From Luzula sylvatica (lineage: Eukaryota; Streptophyta; Magnoliopsida; Poales; Juncaceae): 64,000 nucleotides of DNA. How positions within the stretch are numbered: position 1 is the stretch's first letter; each line of letters begins with the position of its first letter. The stretch is from contig OX326958.1 of NCBI GenBank assembly GCA_946800325.1, positions 4,784,001 through 4,848,000 of the forward strand. Reading direction: 5' to 3'. Both the position numbers and the translations under genes were made by a program. Positions 1 through 11,324 of this stretch are shown here, piece after piece. A model generated the notes under the pieces. It was not told where the DNA came from and did not search any database. It saw nothing but the letters and a program-made list of their open reading frames with translations.

Positions 1-1862
1 TAGATCATTTGTATCGTATCTTTTACTACATAACTTTTCACCAAATTTCACAAACACTAAGAAAGTTTGTTTTTCGATTCAAACCAAGATTTTAACGCTT
101 TGAGGAGTTGAAATAACGTGTTTTTAGATCATTTGTATCGTATCTTTTACTACATAACTTTTCACCAAATTTTACAAACACTAAGAAAGTTTGTTATTCG
201 ATTCAAAACAAGATTTTAACGCTTTGAGGAGTTCAAATAACGTGTTTTTAGATCATTTGTATCGTATCTTTTACTACATAACTTTTCACCAAATTTCACA
301 AACACTAAGAAAGTTTGTTATTCGATTTCAAAACAAGATTTTAACGCTTTGAGGAGTTCAAATAACGTGTTTTTAGATCATTTGTATCGTATCTTTTACT
401 ACATAACTTTTCACCAAATTTCCCAAACACTAAGAAAGTTTGTTTTTCGATTCAAACCAAGATTTTAACGCTTTGAGGAGTTGAAATAACGTGTTTTTAG
501 ATCATTTGTATCGTATCTTTTACTACATAACTTTTCACCAAATTTTACAAACACTGAGAAAGTTTGTTATTCGATTCAAAACAAGATTTTAACGCTTTGA
601 GGAGTTCAAATAACGTGTTTTTAGATCATTTGTATCGTATATTTTACTACATAATTTTTCACCAAATTTCACAAACACTAAGAAAGTTTGTTATTCGATT
701 TCAAAACAAGATTTTAACGCTTTGAGGAGTTCAAATAACGTGTTTTTAGATCATTTGTATCGTATCTTTTACTACATACCTTTTCACCAAATTTTACAAA
801 CACTAAGAAGGTTTGTTTATAGATTCAAAACGAACTTTTAACGCTTTGAAGAGTTCAAATAACATGTTTTTAGATCATTTGTATCTTATCTTTTACTACG
901 TAAGTTTTCACCAAATTTTACAAACACTAAGAAATTTTGTTTTCGATTCAAAACAAGATTTTAACGCTTTGAGGAGCTCAAATAACGTGTTTTTAGATCA
1001 TTTGTATCGTATCTTTTACTACATAACTTTTCACCAAATTTCACAAACACTAAGAAAGTTTGTTATTCGATTTCAAAACCAGATTTTAACGCTTTGAGGA
1101 GTTCAAATAACGTGTTTTTAGATCATTTGTATCGTATCTTTTACTACATAACTTTTCACCAAATTTCACAAACACTAAGAAAGTTTGTTTTTCGATTCAA
1201 ACCAAGATTTTAACGCTTTGAGGAGTTGAAATAACGTGTTTTTAGATCATTTGTATCGTATCTTTTACTACATAACTTTTCACCAAATTTTACAAACACT
1301 GAGTAAGTTTGTTATTCGATTCAAAACAAGATTTTAACGCTTTGAGGAGTTCAAATAACGTGTTTTTAGATCATTTGTATCGTATCTTTTACTACATAAT
1401 TTTTCACCAAATTTCACAAACGGTAAGAAAGTTTGTTATTCGATTTCAAAACAAGATTTTAACGCTTTGAGGAGTTCAAATAACGTGTTTTTAGATCATT
1501 TGTATCGTTTCTTTTACTACATACCTTTTCACCAAATTTTACAAACACTAAGAAGGTTTGTTTATAGATTCAAAACGAACTTTTAACGCTTTGAAGAGTT
1601 CAAATAACATGTTTTTAGATCATTTGTATCTTATCTTTTACTACGTAAGTTTTCACCAAATTTTACAACCACTAAGAAATTTTGTTTTCGATTCAAAAAA
1701 AGATTTTAACGCTTTGAGGAGCTCAAATAACGTGTTTTTAGATCATTTGTATCGTATCTTTTACTACATAACTTTTCACCAAATTTCACAAACACTAAGA
1801 AAGTTTGTTTTTCGATTCAAAACAAGATTTTAACTCTTTGAGGAATTCAAATAACATGTTTT
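1..1862 (+). repeat. Region A: 3-mer and 6-mer units with distinctive variants
   Basis: Fifteen monomers carrying variants rare or absent in most of the array: ttattcgatttc (a 125-bp monomer), gttgaaataac, and a pair with agaaggtttg then gaaattttgttttcg (a 123-bp monomer). The first six monomers are two copies of a 373-bp trimer (1-373 and 374-746). The order then expands to a hexamer. Some of the same variants reappear near 2.65-3.2 kb and 5.9-6.6 kb, so A and B share ancestry. Confidence 0.85.
249..1738 (+). repeat. Tandem 745-bp hexamer, two copies
   Basis: Copies at 249-993 and 994-1,738 are offset by 745 bp (6 x 124 + 1). They share the series gatttcaaaac, aaaccaag with gttgaaat, ttattcgattc, gatttc again, the agaagg/atagattc monomer and the 123-bp gaaatttt monomer. 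A few differences have built up, such as tttcccaaac at 420 against tttcacaaac in the second copy, and aaaacaag against aaaaccag in the first monomer. Confidence 0.85.
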
Positions 1863-3225
1863 TAGATCATTTGTATCGTATCTTTTACTACATAACTTTT
1901 CACCAAATTTCACGCACACTAAGAAAGTTTGTTTTTCGATTCAAAACAAGATTTTAACGTTGTGAGGAGTTCAAATAACGTGTTTTTAGATCATTTGTAT
2001 CGTATCTTTTACTACATAACTTTTCACCAAATTGCGCAAACACTAAGAAAGTTTGTTTTTCGATTCAAAACAAGATTTTAACGCTTTGAGGAGTTCAAAT
2101 AACGTGTTTTTAGATCATTTGTATCGTATCTTTTACTACATAACTTTTCACCAAATTTCACAAACACTAAGAAAGTTTGTTTTTCGATTCAAACCAAGAT
2201 TTTAACGCTTTGAGGAGTTCAAATAACGTGTTTTATATCATTTGTATCGTATCTTTTACTACATAACTTTTCACCAAATGTAACAAACACTAAGAAAGTT
2301 TGTTTTTCGATTCAAAACAAGATTTTAACGCTTTGAGGAGATCAAATAACGTGTTTTTAGATCATTTGTATCGTACCTTTTACTACATAACTTTTCACCA
2401 AATTTCACAAACACTAAGAAAGTTTGTTTTTCGATTCAAAACAGGATTTAAACGCTTTGAGGAGTTCAAATAACGTGTTTTAAGATCATTTGTATCGTAT
2501 CTTTTACTACATAACTTTTCACCAAATTTTACAAACACTAAGAAAGTTTGTTTTTCGATTCAAAACAAGATTTTAACGCTTTGAGGAGTTCAAATAACGT
2601 GTTTTTAGATCATTTGTATCGTATCTTTTACTACATACCTTTTCACCAAATTTTACAAATACTAAGAAGGTTTGTTTTTCGATTCAAAACGAACTTTTAA
2701 CGCTTTGAGGAGTTCAAATAACTTGTTTTTAGATCATTTGTATCTTATCTTTTACTACGTACGTTTTCACCAAATTTCACAAACACTAAGAAAGTTTGTT
2801 TTTCGATTCAAGCCAAGATTTTAACGCTTTGAGGAGTTCAAATAACGTGTTTTTAGATCATTTGTATCGTATCTTTTACTACATAACTTTTCACCAAATT
2901 TCACAAACACTAAGAAAGTTTTTTTTTCGATTCAAACCAAGATTTAACGCTTTGAGGAGTTGAAATAACGTGTTTTTAGATAATTTGTATCGTATCTTTT
3001 ACTACATAAATTTTCACCAAATTTCACAAACACTAAGAAAGTTTGTTATTCGATTTCAAAACAAGATTTTAACGGGTTGAGGAGTTCAAATAACGTGTTT
3101 TTAGATCATTTGTATCGTATCTTTTACTACATACCTTTTCACCAAATTTTACAAACACTAAGAAGGTTTGTTTTTCGATTCAAAACGAACTTTTAACGCT
3201 TTGAAGAGTTCTAATAACGTGTTTG

Positions 3226-3280
3226 TTTTTCGATTCAAAACAAGCTTTTAACGCTTTGAGGAGTTCAAATAACCTGTTTT
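3226..3280 (+). repeat. 55-bp truncated monomer, copy 1
   Basis: This unit lacks the first 68 bases of the monomer and the last base of the preceding one: gtgttt runs straight into gtttttcg. Both sides of the missing 69 bp carry GTTT, so a 4-bp microhomology deletion or slipped exchange explains it. It shifts the monomer register by 55 bp downstream. Confidence 0.92.
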
Positions 3281-5016
3281 TAGATCATTTGTATCATATC
3301 TTTTACTACATAACTTTTCACCAAATTTTACAATCACTAAGAAAGTTTGTTTTTCGATTCAAAACAAGATTTTAACGTTTTGAGGAGTTCAAATAACGTG
3401 TTTTTAGATCATTTGTATCGTATCTTTTACTACATAACCTTTCACCAAATTTCACATACACTAAGAAAGTTTGCTTTTCGATTCAAAACAAGCTTTTAAC
3501 GCTTTGAGGAGTTCAAATAACCTGTTTTTAGATCATTTGGATCGTATCTTTTACTACATAACTTTTCACCAAATTTCACAAACACTAAGAAAGTTTGTTT
3601 TTCGATTCAAAACAGGATTTAAACGCTTTGAGGAGTTCAAATAACGTGTTTTCAGATCATTTGTATCGTATCTTTTACTACATAACTTTTCACCAAATTT
3701 CACAAACACTAAGAAAGTTTGTTTTTCTATTCAACACAAGATTTTAACGCTTTGAGGAGTTCAAATAACGTGTTTTCAGATCATTTGTATCGTATCTTTT
3801 ACTACATAACTTTTCACCAAATTTCACAAACACTAAGAAAGTTTGTTTTTCGATTCAAATCAAGATTTTAACGCTTTGAGGAATTCAAATAACGTGTTTT
3901 TAGATCATTTGTATCGTATCTTTTACTACATAACTTTTCACCAAATTTTACAATCACTAAGAAAGTTTGTTTTTCGATTCAAAACAAGATTTTAACGCTT
4001 TGAGGAGTTCAAATAACGTGTTTTCAGATCATTTGTATCGTATCTTTTACTACATAACTTTTTACCAAATTTCACAAACATTAAGAAAGCTTGTTTTTCT
4101 ATTGAAAACAAGATTTTAACGCTTTGAGGAGTTCAAATAACGTGTTTTAAAATCATTTGTATCGTATCTTTTACTAGATAACTTTTCACCAAATTTCACA
4201 AACACTAAGAAAGTTTGTTTTTCGATTCAAAACAAGATTTTAACTCTTTGAGGAGTTCAAATAACGTGTTTTTAGATCATTTGTATTGTATCTTTTACTA
4301 CATAACTTTTCACCAAATTTCACAAACACTAAGAAAGTTTGTTTTTCGATTCAAAACAAGATTTTAACGCTTTGAGGAGTTCAAATAACGTGTTTTTAGA
4401 TCATTTGTATCGTATCTTTTCCTACATAACTTTTCCCCAAATTTCACAAACACTAAGAAAGTTTGTTTTTCGATTCAAAACAAGATTTTAACGCTTTGAG
4501 GAGTTCAAATAACTTGTATTTAGATCATTTGTATCGTATCTTTTTCTACATAACTTTTCACCAAATTTCAGAAACACTAAGAAAGTTTGTTTTTCGATTC
4601 AAAACAAGATTTTAACGCTTTGAGGAGTTCAAATAACGTGTTTTTAGATCATTTGTATCGTATCTTTTACTACATAACTTTTCACCAAATTTCACAAACA
4701 CTAAGAAAGTTTGTTTTTCGATTCAAAACAAGATGTTAACGCTTTGAGGAGTTCAAATAACGTGTTTTTAGATCATTTGTATCGTATCTTTTACTACATA
4801 ACTTTTCACCAAATTTCACTAACACTAAGAAAGTTTGTTTTTCGATTCAAAACAAGATTTTAACGCTTTGAGGAGTTCAAATAACGTGTTTTTAGATCAT
4901 TTGTATCGTATCTAGTACTACATAACTTTTTACCAAATTTCACAAACACTAAGAAAGTTTGTTTTTCGATTCAAAACAAGATTTTAACGCTTTGAGGAGT
5001 TCAAATAACGTGTTTT

Positions 5017-5140
5017 TAGATCATTTGTATCGTATCTTTTACTACATAACTTTTCACCAAATTTCACAAACACTAAGAAAGTTTGTTTTTCGATTCAAAA
5101 CAAGATTTTAACGCTTTGAGGAGTTCAAATAACGTGTTTT
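5017..5140 (+). repeat. Reference monomer (matches consensus)
   Basis: This copy has the commonest base at every position I could judge, so it serves as a reference. Numbering it 1-124 from tagatc: GATC at 3-6, AAATTT at 43-48, an ACAAAC/GTTTGT dyad at 50-70, TCGA at 74-77, and CpG at 15, 75, 96 and 117. A/T runs recur every 8-17 bp around the unit, which could favour bending, though I could not calculate this. It has stop codons in every frame once repeated, because 124 is not a multiple of three. The start point is a convention; the true unit boundary of a tandem repeat is arbitrary. Confidence 0.9.
5066..5086. other. Short dyad symmetry within the monomer
   Basis: ACAAAC and its reverse complement GTTTGT are separated by 9 bp (actaagaaa), giving 6-bp arms. 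The element recurs in most monomers of the window. It is lost in the marker variants cacatacac, cacgtacac and caatcac, which change the left arm, and in gaaacttag, which changes the right arm. Short dyads have been proposed to matter in centromeric satellites that lack CENP-B boxes; whether this one does anything is unknown. It is short enough to occur by chance in AT-rich DNA. Confidence 0.6.
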
Positions 5141-5388
5141 TAGATCAGTTGTATCGTATCTTTTACTACTGAACTTTTCACCAAATTTCACAAACACTAA
5201 GAAAGTTTGTTTTTCGATTCAAACCAAGATTTTAACGCTTTGAGGAGTTCAAATAACGTGTTTTTAGATCATTTGTATCGTATCTCTTACTACATAACTT
5301 TTCACCCAATTTCACAAACAATAAGAAAGTTTGTTTTTCTATTCAAAACAAGATTTTAACGCTTTGAGGAGTTCAAATAACGTGTTTT

Positions 5389-8300
5389 TAGATCATTTGT
5401 ATCGTATCTTTTACTACATAACTTTTCACCAAATTTCACAAACACTAAGAAAGTTTGTTTTTCGATTCAAACCAAGATTTTAACGCTTTGAGGAGTTCAA
5501 ATAACGTGTTTTATATCATTTGTATCGTATCTTTTACTACATAACTTTTCACCAAATGTAACAAACACTAAGAAAGTTTGTTTTTCGATTCAAAACAAGA
5601 TTTTAACGCTTTGAGGAGATCAAATAACGTGTTTTTAGATCATTTGTATCGTATCTTTTACTACATAACTTTTCACCAAATTTCACAAACACTAAGAAAG
5701 TTTGTTTTTCGATTCAAAACAGGATTTAAACGCTTTGAGGAGTTCAAATAACGTGTTTTAAGATCATTTGTATCGTATCTTTTACTACATAACTTTTCAC
5801 CAAATTTTACAAACACTAAGAAAGTTTGTTTTTCGATTCAAAACAAGATTTTAACGCTTTGAGGAGTTCAAATAACGTGTTTTTAGATCATTTGTATCGT
5901 ATCTTTTACTACATACCTTTTCACCAAATTTTACAAACACTAAGAAGGTTTGTTTTTCGATTCAAAACGAACTTTTAACGCTTTGAGGAGTTCAAATAAC
6001 TTGTTTTTAGATCATTTGTATCTTATCTTTTACTACGTAAGTTTTCACCAAATTTCACAAACACTAAGAAAGTTTGTTTTTCGATTCAAGCCAAGATTTT
6101 AACGCTTTGAGGAGTTCAAATAACGTGTTTTTAGATCATTTGTATCGTATCTTTTACTACATAACTTTTCACCAAATTTCACAAACACTAAGAAAGTTTT
6201 TTTTTCGATTCAAACCAAGATTTTAACGCTTTGAGGAGTTGAAATAACGTGTTTTTAGATAATTTGTATCGTATCTTTTACTACATAACTTTTCACCAAA
6301 TTTTACAAATACTAAGAAAGTTTGTTATTCGATTCAAAACAAGATTTTAACGCTTTGAGGAGTTCAAATAACGTGTTTTTAGATCATTTGTATCGTATCT
6401 TTTATGACATAAATTTTCACCAAATTTCACAAACACTAAGAAAGTTTGTTATTCGATTTCAAAACAAGATTTTAACGGTTTGAGGAGTTCAAATAACGTG
6501 TTTTTAGATCATTTGTATCGTATCTTTTACTACATACCTTTTCACCAAATTTGACAAACACTAAGAAGGTTTGTTTTTCGATTCAAAACGAACTTTTAAC
6601 GCTTTGAAGAGTTCTAATAACGTGTTTGTTTTTCGATTCAAAACAAGCTTTTAACGCTTTGAGGAGTTCAAATAACCTGTTTTTAGATCATTTGTATCAT
6701 ATCTTTTACTACATAACTTTTTACCAAATTTTACAATCACTAAGAAAGTTTGTTTTTCGATTCAAAACAAGATTTTAACGTTTTGAGGAGTTCAAATAAC
6801 GTGTTTTTAGATCATTTGTATCGTATCTTTTACTACATAACCTTTCACCAAATTTCACATACACTAAGAAAGTTTGTTTTTCGATTCAAAACAAACTTTT
6901 AACGCTTTGAGGAGTTCAAATAACCTGTTTTTAGATCATTTGGATCGTATCTTTTACTACATAACTTTTCACCAAATTTCACAAACACTAAGAAAGTTTG
7001 TTTTTCGATTCAAAACAGGATTTAAACGCTTTGAGGAGTTCAAATAACGTGTTTTTAGATCATTTGTATCGTATCTTTTACTACATAACTTTTCACCAAA
7101 TTTCACAAACACTAAGAAATTTTGTTTTCGATTCAAAACAAGCTTTTAACGCTTTGAGGAGTTCAAATAACCTGTTTTTAGATCATTTGTATCGTATCTT
7201 TTACTACATAACTTTTCACCAAATTTTACAATCACTAAGAAAGTTTGTTTTTCGATTCAAAACAAGATTTTAACGTTTTGAGGAGTTCAAATAACGTGTT
7301 TTTAGATCATTTGTATCGTATCTTTTACTACATAACCTTTCACCAAATTTCACATACACTAAGAAAGTTTGTTTTTCGATTCATAACAAACTTTTAACGC
7401 TTTGAGGAGTTCAAATAACCTGTTTTTAGATCATTTGGATCGTATCTTTTACTACATAACTTTTCACCAAATTTCACAAACACTAAGAAAGTTTGTTTTT
7501 CGATTCAAAACAGGATTTAAACGCTTTGAGGAGTTCAAATAACGTGTTTTTAGATCATTTGTATCGTATCTTTTACTAGATAACTTTTCACCAAATTTCA
7601 CAAACACTAAGAAAGTTTGTTTTCGATTCAAAACAAGATTTTAACGCTTTGAGGAGTTCAAATAACGTGTTTTTAGATCATTTGTATCGTATCTTTTATT
7701 ACATAACTTTTCACCAAATTTCACAAACACTAAGAAAGTTTGTTTTTCGATTCAAATCAAGATTTTAACGCTTTGAGGAGTTCAAATAACGTGTTTTTAG
7801 ATCATTTGTATCGTATCTTTTACTACATAACTTTTCACCAAATTTTACAATCACTAAGAAAGTTTGTTTTTCGATTCAAAACAAGATTTTAACGCTTTGA
7901 GGAGTTCAAATAACGTGTTTTCAGATCATTTGTATCGTATCTTTTACTACATAACTTTTTACCAAATTTCACAAACATTGAGAAAGCTTGTTTTTCTATT
8001 GAAAACAAGATTTTAACGCTTTGAGGAGTTCAAATAACGTGTTTTAAAATCATTTGTATCGTATCTTTTACTAGATAACTTTTCACCAAATTTCACAAAC
8101 ACTAAGAAAGTTTGTTTTTCGATTCAAAACAAGATTTTAACTCTTTGAGGAGTTCAAATAACGTGTTTTTAGATCATTTGTATTGTATCTTTTACTACAT
8201 AACTTTTCACCAAATTTCACAAACACTAAGAAAGTTTGTTTTTCGATTCAAAACAAGATTTTAACGCTTTGAGGAGTTCAAATAACGTGTTTTTAGATCA

Positions 8301-9285
8301 TTTGTATCGTATCTTTTCCTACATAACTTTTCCCCAAATTTCACAAACACTAAGAAAGTTTGTTTTTCGATTCAAAACTAGATTTTAACGCTTTGAGGAG
8401 TTCAAATAACTTGTATTTAGATCATTTGTATCGTATCTTTTTCTACATAACTTTTCACCAAATTTCAGAAACACTAAGAAAGTTTGTTTTTCGATTCAAA
8501 ACAAGATTTTAACGCTTTGAGGAGTTCAAATAACGTGTTTTTAGATCATTTGTATCGTATCTTTTACTACATAACTTTTCACCAAATTTCACACACACTA
8601 AGAAAGTTTGTTTTTCGATTCAAAACAAGATTTTAACGCTTTGAGGAGTTCAAATAACGTGTTTTTAGATCATTTGTATCGTATCTTTTACTACATAACT
8701 TTTCACCAAATTTCACTAACACTAAGAAAGTTTGTTTTTCGATTCAAAACAAGATTTTAACGCTTTGATGAGTTCAAATAACGTGTTTTTAGATCATTTG
8801 TATCGTATCTATTACTACATAACTTTTTAACAAATTTCACAAACACTAAGAAAGTTTGTTTTTCGATTCAAAACAAGATTTTAACGCTTTGAGGAGTTCA
8901 AATAACGTGTTTTTAGATCATTTGTATCGTATCTTTTACTACATAACTTTTCACCAAATTTCACAAACACTAAGAAAGTTTGTTTTTCGATTCAAAACAA
9001 GATTTTAACGCTTTGAGGAGTTCAAATAACGTGTTTTTAGATCATTTGTATCGTATCTTTTACTACTGAACTTTTCACCAAATTTCACAAACACTAAGAA
9101 AGTTTGTTTTTCGATTCAAACCAAGATTTTAACGCTTTGAAGAGTTCAAATAACGTGTTTTTAGATCATTTGTATCGTATCTCTTACTACATAACTTTTC
9201 ACCCAATTTCACAAACAATAAGAAAGTTTGTTTTTCTATTCAAAACAAGATTTTAACGCTTTGAGGAGTTCAAATAACGTGTTTT
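5389..9285 (+). repeat. Region B block 2
   Basis: A longer relative of block 1, 3,897 bp against 3,278 bp for the corresponding part. The difference, 619 bp, is five monomers less one base. One extra monomer sits near 6,290-6,410. About four more sit near 7,070-7,560, where the series caagcttttaac, caatcac, cacatacac and ggatcg is repeated. The series aaagcttg (7,983), tttcccc, acttgtattta and acccaattt follows block 1 in the same order. Confidence 0.85.
6629..6683 (+). repeat. 55-bp truncated monomer, copy 2
   Basis: Same GTTT junction as copy 1, 3,403 bp downstream (27 x 124 + 55). The flanking monomers match too: ctaataacg before and aacctg after. It was therefore copied with its neighbours and did not arise by a second deletion. 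Confidence 0.92.
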
Positions 9286-11324
9286 TAGATCATTTGCATT
9301 GTATCTTTTACTACATAAAATTTCACCAAATTTCACATACACTAAGAAAGTTTGTTTTTCGATTCAAAACAAGATTTTAACGCTTTGAGGAGTTCATATA
9401 ACGTGTTTTTAGATCATTTGTAGCGTATCTTTTACTACATAACTTTTCACCAAATTTCAGAAACACTAAGAAAGTTTGTTTTTCGATTCAAAACAAGATT
9501 TTAACGCTTTGAGGAGTTCAAATAACGTGTTTTTAGATCATTTGCATCGTATCTTTTACTACATAACTTTTCACCAAATTTCACAAACACTAAGAAAGTT
9601 TGTTATTCGATTTCAAAACAAGATTTTAACGGTTTGAGGAGTTCAAATAACGTATTTTTAGATCATTTGTATCGTATCTTTTACTACATACCTTTTCACC
9701 AAATTTTACAAACACTAAGAAGGTTTGTTTTTCGATTCAAAACGAACTTTTAACGCTTTGAAGAGTTCTAATAACGTGTTTGTTTTTCGATTCAAAACAA
9801 GCTTTTAACGCTTTGAGGAGTTCAAATAACCTGTTTTTAGATCATTTGTATCATATCTTTTACTACATAACTTTTCACCAAATTTTACAATCACTAAGAA
9901 AGTTTGTTTTTCGATTCAAAACAAGATTTTAACGTTTTGAGGAGTTCAAATAACGTGTTTTTAGATCATTTGTATCGTATCTTTTACTACATAACCTTTC
10001 ACCAAATTTCACATACACTAAGAAAGTTTGTTTTTCGATTCAAAACAAGCTTTTAACGCTTTGAGGAGTTCAAATAACCTGTTTTTAGATCATTTGGATC
10101 GTATCTTTTACTACATAACTTTTCACCAAATTTCACAAACACTAAGAAAGTTTGTTTTTCGATTCAAAACAGGATTTAAACGCTTTGAGGAGTTCAAATA
10201 ACGTGTTTTTAGATCATTTGTATCGTATCTTTTACTAGATAACTTTTCACCAAATTTCACAAACACGAAGAAAGTTTGTTTTTCGATTCAAAACAAGATT
10301 TTAACGTTTTGAGGAGTTCAAATAACGTGTTTTTAGATCATTTGTATCGTATCTTTTACTACATAACCTTTCACCAAATTTCACATACACTAAGAAAGTT
10401 TGTTTTTCGATTCAAAACAAGCTTTTAACGCTTTGAGGAGTTCAAATAACCTGTTTTTAGATCATTTGTATCATATCTTTTACTACATAACTTTTCACCA
10501 AATTTTACAATCACTAAGAAAGTTTGTTTTTCGATTCAAAACAAGATTTTAACGTTTTGAGGAGTTCAAATAACGTGTTTTTAGATCATTTGTATCGTAT
10601 CTTTTACTACATAACCTTTCACCAAATTTCACATACACTAAGAAAGTTTGTTTTTCGATTCAAAACAAACTTTTAACGCTTTGAGGAGTTCAAATAACCT
10701 GTTTTTAGATCATTTGGATCGTATCTTTTACTACATAACTTTTCACCAAATTTCACAAACACTAAGAAAGTTTGTTTTTCGATTCAAAACAGGATTTAAA
10801 CGCTTTGAGGAGTTCAAATAACGTGTTTTTAGATCATTTGTATCGTATCTTTTACTAGATAACTTTTCACCAAATTTCACAAACACTAAGAAAGTTTGTT
10901 TTCGATTCAAAACAAGATTTTAACGCTTTGAGGAGTTCAAATAACGTGTTTTTAGATCATTTGTATCGTATCTTTTACTACATAACTTTTCACCAAATTT
11001 CACAAACACTAAGAAAGTTTGTTTTTCGATTCAAAACAAGATTTTAACGCTTTGAGGAGTTCAAATAACGTGTTTTTAGATCAGTTGTATCGTATCTTTT
11101 ACTACTGAACTTTTCACCAAATTTCACAAACACTAAGAAAGTTTGTTTTTCGATTCAAACCAAGATTTTAACGCTTTGAGGAGTTCAAATAACGTGTTTT
11201 TAGATCATTTGTATCGTATCTCTTACTACATAACTTTTCACCCAATTTCACAAACAATAAGAAAGTTTGTTTTTCTATTCAAAACAAGATTTTAACGCTT
11301 TGAGGAGTTCAAATAACGTGTTTT
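9286..11324 (+). repeat. Region B block 3
   Basis: A 2,039-bp block (16 x 124 + 55) that opens with monomers bearing cataaaatttc, then atataacg and tagcg. It contains the truncated monomer and ends with the actactgaac and acccaattt monomers. Block 4 begins with the same monomers 2,039 bp later. A short internal repeat of the caagctttt/caatcac/cacatacac series spans about 10,040-10,700. Confidence 0.8.
9783..9837 (+). repeat. 55-bp truncated monomer, copy 3
   Basis: Same junction and same flanks as copies 1 and 2, lying 3,154 bp after copy 2 (25 x 124 + 54). Confidence 0.92.

Larger units (their letters stand above)
1863..5388 (+). repeat. Region B block 1
   Basis: About 28 monomers plus one truncated monomer. 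From 2,111 it matches block 2 at an offset of 3,278 bp: the ttttatatc variant at 2,231 recurs at 5,509. Later, after extra monomers in block 2, the offset is 3,897 bp (acccaattt at 5,304 recurs at 9,201). It carries many private changes, for example ttgcgcaaac near 2,034, acgggttga near 3,074, ttttcccc near 4,431 and ctagtacta near 4,912, which suggests an older or less homogenised segment. Confidence 0.85.

Noticed and set aside
813..1097. 94-codon open frame, and a similar one at 1558-1833
   Set aside because: It spans two satellite monomers brought into frame by a 123-bp copy. The protein is the same 41-residue repeat read twice, with no start context, no domain and no codon bias distinct from the repeat.
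5088..5110. CENP-B box-like motif around ttcgattcaaaacaag
   Set aside because: The TTCG and the central A of the box fit, but the required CGGG part reads acaa or ccaa. Half a match in AT-rich DNA is not support.
5017..5140. Promoter-like or TATA-like elements in each monomer
   Set aside because: AT-rich words occur by chance in 28% GC DNA and no downstream transcript or gene can be supported.
6998..7273. 91-codon frame across two monomers, and another at 37731-38006
   Set aside because: Both are the same repeat read-through caused by single-base deletions (tttgttttcg near 7,123; caagatttaacg near 37,874), ending in the usual TAA of the repeat.
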